NCBI GenBank assembly: GCA_017622815.1
Contig: JAGAQH010000024.1
Span: 96,385-160,384, forward strand
Direction: 5' to 3'
Length of the DNA stretch: 64,000 nt
Origin: Bacteroidaceae bacterium
GTDB lineage: Bacteria > Bacteroidota > Bacteroidia > Bacteroidales > Bacteroidaceae
Translations under genes and position numbers: made by a program
In this document: one piece after another, positions 63,279-64,000 of the stretch
Layout of the letters: each line of letters opens with the position of its first letter
Position numbering within the stretch: position 1 is the stretch's first letter
The notes under the pieces: model-generated
What the model saw: the letters and a program-made list of their open reading frames with translations, nothing else
What the model was told of the DNA's origin: nothing
The model's database searches: none

Positions 63279-63764
63279 ATGTATATAAGTATCATTGCCG
63301 CAGTGGCCAAGAACATGGCAATAGGCCATGAGAACAAATTGCTTTACTGGTTGCCCAACGACCTTAAGCGTTTCAAGTCTCTTACCACGGGCCACACTAT
63401 CATCATGGGCCGCAAGACTTTTGACAGTCTTCCCAAGGGGGCTTTGCCTAACCGCAGGAATGTTGTCTTGTCGCGTTCCTTGACAGAATTGCCGGGTGCA
63501 GAGGTGTTCCCGGACTTGCAGACAGCATTGGCGTCTTGCTCCGAGACCGAGGATATATATATAATAGGTGGTGAGAGTGTGTATCGTCAGGCCATGCCTC
63601 TTGCCAATCGTCTATGCCTTACTGAGATTGACGCCATTCCCGAGCAGGCCGACGCATTCTTCCCGACGGTGTCCCCAGAAGAGTGGAAGGAAGTGTCGCG
63701 CGAATCTCATGAAAAGGATGAGAAGCACGATTACAACTATTCCTTCGTAGACTATGTGAAGTAA
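63279..63764 (+). CDS. folA: Dihydrofolate reductase
   Basis: This 161-residue enzyme reduces dihydrofolate to tetrahydrofolate with NADPH. Motifs are ISIIAAVAKNMAIGHENKLL, YWLPNDLKRFK (catalytic acidic residue Asp27 or so), HTIIMGRKTFDSLP (NADPH), RNVVLSRS and IYIIGGESVYRQA. ATG 63279 (MYISIIAAV) gives the normal length. The longer frame from 63219 would include the terminator. It is separated from the exb cluster by that terminator, so it must have its own promoter, which I cannot place. Confidence 0.95.
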   Translation: MYISIIAAVAKNMAIGHENKLLYWLPNDLKRFKSLTTGHTIIMGRKTFDSLPKGALPNRRNVVLSRSLTELPGAEVFPDLQTALASCSETEDIYIIGGESVYRQAMPLANRLCLTEIDAIPEQADAFFPTVSPEEWKEVSRESHEKDEKHDYNYSFVDYVK

Positions 63765-64000
63765 GTACCTCGCATGCCGTGTCCCTACATCCCCGAACGT
63801 GAGCAACTAAGACGATAGTCAAGACAGCGAAGTCTGATTAAAACGGAAAACTAATCGCTCTCGCCTCTGCGCTCTCTCGTCGTAACGAAGTTTGCGACCC
63901 CTCCAGCGCCAGCGTAATACGCTAAAGAAAATAAAAAACTCGGCGCTCTCGGCGTAATCTGCGTGCAAAAAAACTCATAACCGCTCTCAAACAAACCTCA
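63765..64000. repeat. Repeat-derived spacer at right edge
   Basis: It holds a half copy of the GGCATGCCGTGTCC palindrome (63771-63787), an AAACGGA-type word near 63840 and a GCGTAATCTGCGTG-like word near 63952. No gene is visible. Confidence 0.5.

Noticed and set aside
1-64000. Insertion sequences, integrases, plasmid or phage genes
   Set aside because: No transposase, integrase, replication or phage structural gene motifs were seen in any frame.

Overview
The window looks like a chromosomal segment of a Bacteroidales bacterium, most likely Prevotella or a close relative. The basis is recurrent TAnnTTTG promoter elements, few Shine-Dalgarno sequences, a UpxY-type antiterminator heading a glycan locus, a PorQ type IX secretion protein, DUF4837, DUF1573 and DUF4922 proteins, MeaB, and an ExbB/membrane protein/ExbD/ExbD cluster. 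I made no database search; family assignments come from reading motifs.

Layout. 1-3639 (minus) is the 5' part of a very large fused gene: GT2 glycosyltransferase, HIT-like DUF4922, then SpoIID/LytB. 3.8-18.2 kb is a housekeeping block at moderate-to-high GC: an ATP-grasp-like protein, aquaporin, tRNA-Gln, rsfS-ftsH-cdsA, a DUF349 protein, corA, rsmA divergent from a flippase-like membrane protein, pepD, and ilvA followed by ridA. 18.7-43.9 kb is one long plus-strand surface-polysaccharide locus. A promoter and a leader of about 190 nt precede a UpxY-like NusG paralogue. Then come a Wzx flippase, an FrhB-like Fe-S protein, two pyruvyltransferase-like proteins, several GT2, GT8 and GT4 glycosyltransferases, a MurB-like flavoprotein, a frameshifted acyltransferase, a Wzy polymerase, a phosphoglycosyl transferase, a PqqD / nucleotidyltransferase / HprK-like trio, a Wza-like lipoprotein and a Wzc-like tyrosine kinase with a Gly-Tyr repeat tail. 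An OmpA-family protein follows under its own promoter. 45.9-63.8 kb returns to core genes: a patatin, an alpha-2-macroglobulin-like protein, DUF4837, DUF1573, meaB, ispH-cmk-porQ on the minus strand, a TonB-like protein, a polyprenyl synthetase, TatD, tRNA-Ser, an ExbB/ExbD cluster and folA.

How the genes work together. The central locus should build lipid-linked repeat units (phosphoglycosyl transferase plus glycosyltransferases), modify them (pyruvyl and acyl transfer), flip and polymerise them (Wzx/Wzy), and export them (Wza/Wzc). UpxY probably allows transcription through the long operon. Its middle (about 19.8-33.4 kb) is visibly AT-richer than its flanks, contains a duplicated GT fragment and a broken acyltransferase, and carries several G or C homopolymers of 7-9 nt, as expected of a fast-evolving, laterally acquired and possibly phase-variable region.

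Most striking beyond annotation. (1) The intergenic spaces are full of short repeat families: 23-bp units between two convergent gene pairs, GTKARCG and AAACGGA heptamer arrays often in inverted pairs, a period-10 array, a 20-bp perfect palindrome and a 38-bp G/C element. (2) Two small four-helix-bundle genes sit inside the glycan locus, each bracketed by such arrays. (3) The PqqD / nucleotidyltransferase / HprK-like trio has no obvious peptide or HPr partner. (4) The leftmost gene has an unusual three-domain fusion.
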